Shown here piece by piece: positions 63,919 to 64,000 of a stretch of DNA of 64,000 bases. Source of the DNA: Nemertoderma westbladi (Eukaryota > Xenacoelomorpha > Nemertodermatida > Nemertodermatidae); contig JAUCBJ010008482.1 in the NCBI GenBank assembly GCA_032718475.1, forward strand, positions 1-64,000, given 5' to 3'. Both the position numbers and the translations under genes were made by a program. The notes beneath the pieces were generated by a model. That model searched no databases. It was not told the origin of the DNA and was given only the letters and a program-made list of their open reading frames with translations. Positions within the stretch are counted from its first letter, which is position 1; each line of letters begins with the position of its first letter.

Positions 63919-64000
63919 TAACAGTTTAACCTGAAATATCATGGACTTTCACATTTTTTATAATTTCTAAAAATACTAGCTAGCAAAAATATCCAAAAAA

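Noticed and set aside
1-64000. tRNA, rRNA and snRNA genes
   Set aside because: I looked for T-loop and box-type words and saw no convincing cloverleaf; a covariance scan would be needed to exclude them.

Overview
This is invertebrate animal nuclear DNA: AT-rich, intron-bearing and dominated by transposable elements. Metazoan origin is indicated by BEL/Pao and Penelope-like retroelements, a Crypton, a forkhead-box exon pair with GT-AG introns and a C2H2 zinc-finger exon. I cannot name the species. The many short ACCGGTA and TAGGCCTA words would suit a marine deuterostome or lophotrochozoan, but that is only an impression. Host genes are present only as single exons or exon pairs; almost everything else is mobile DNA, much of it nested.

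Layout: 1-1926 is the 3' end (last ORF codons, polypurine tract, long LTR) of a plus-strand BEL/Pao-type element. 3379-6657 is an almost intact LINE with poly-A tail and a possible 10-bp target duplication. 7062-9404 holds two exons of a forkhead gene (FoxH-like) whose intron contains a 70-bp minisatellite. 9405-15350 is mostly empty, with small foldback elements. 15356-33497 is the main feature: a complete 18.1-kb BEL/Pao retrotransposon on the minus strand, with 1186-bp LTRs (about seven mismatches), TG...CA ends and a perfect 5-bp duplication AATCT. It has a long repeat-filled leader, a 1531-codon Gag-protease ORF, a pol ORF in another frame without an ATG, and a third 813-codon ORF of unknown function ending just before the 3' LTR. 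A 1.34-kb non-autonomous hAT element with an exact 8-bp duplication sits between pol and the third ORF.

33498-42900: a foldback element made of decamer arrays (exact 16-bp termini, 9-bp duplication), a hammerhead-ribozyme-like core, small palindromic elements, poly-C tracts and LINE debris. 42920-44575: an intact Crypton-type tyrosine recombinase preceded by repeated TTCTAGAA palindromes. 46362-46708: a C2H2 exon. 47285-49221: retroelement remnants and a broken basic zinc-knuckle ORF. 49780-57246: minus-strand RTE-like LINE copies, one of them split by a CR1/L2-like LINE with ORF1 and ORF2. 57440-57637: a small secreted-peptide exon. 58871-61240: a Helitron Rep remnant with a conserved intron, one exon of which was split by a Penelope-like element carrying only a GIY-YIG endonuclease between inverted terminal repeats, flanked by a 14-bp duplication. 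61978-63115: a further LINE fragment.

The best candidates for something not well described are the BEL/Pao element with its extra ORF, the decamer-armed foldback element, the hammerhead core, and the endonuclease-only Penelope copy.
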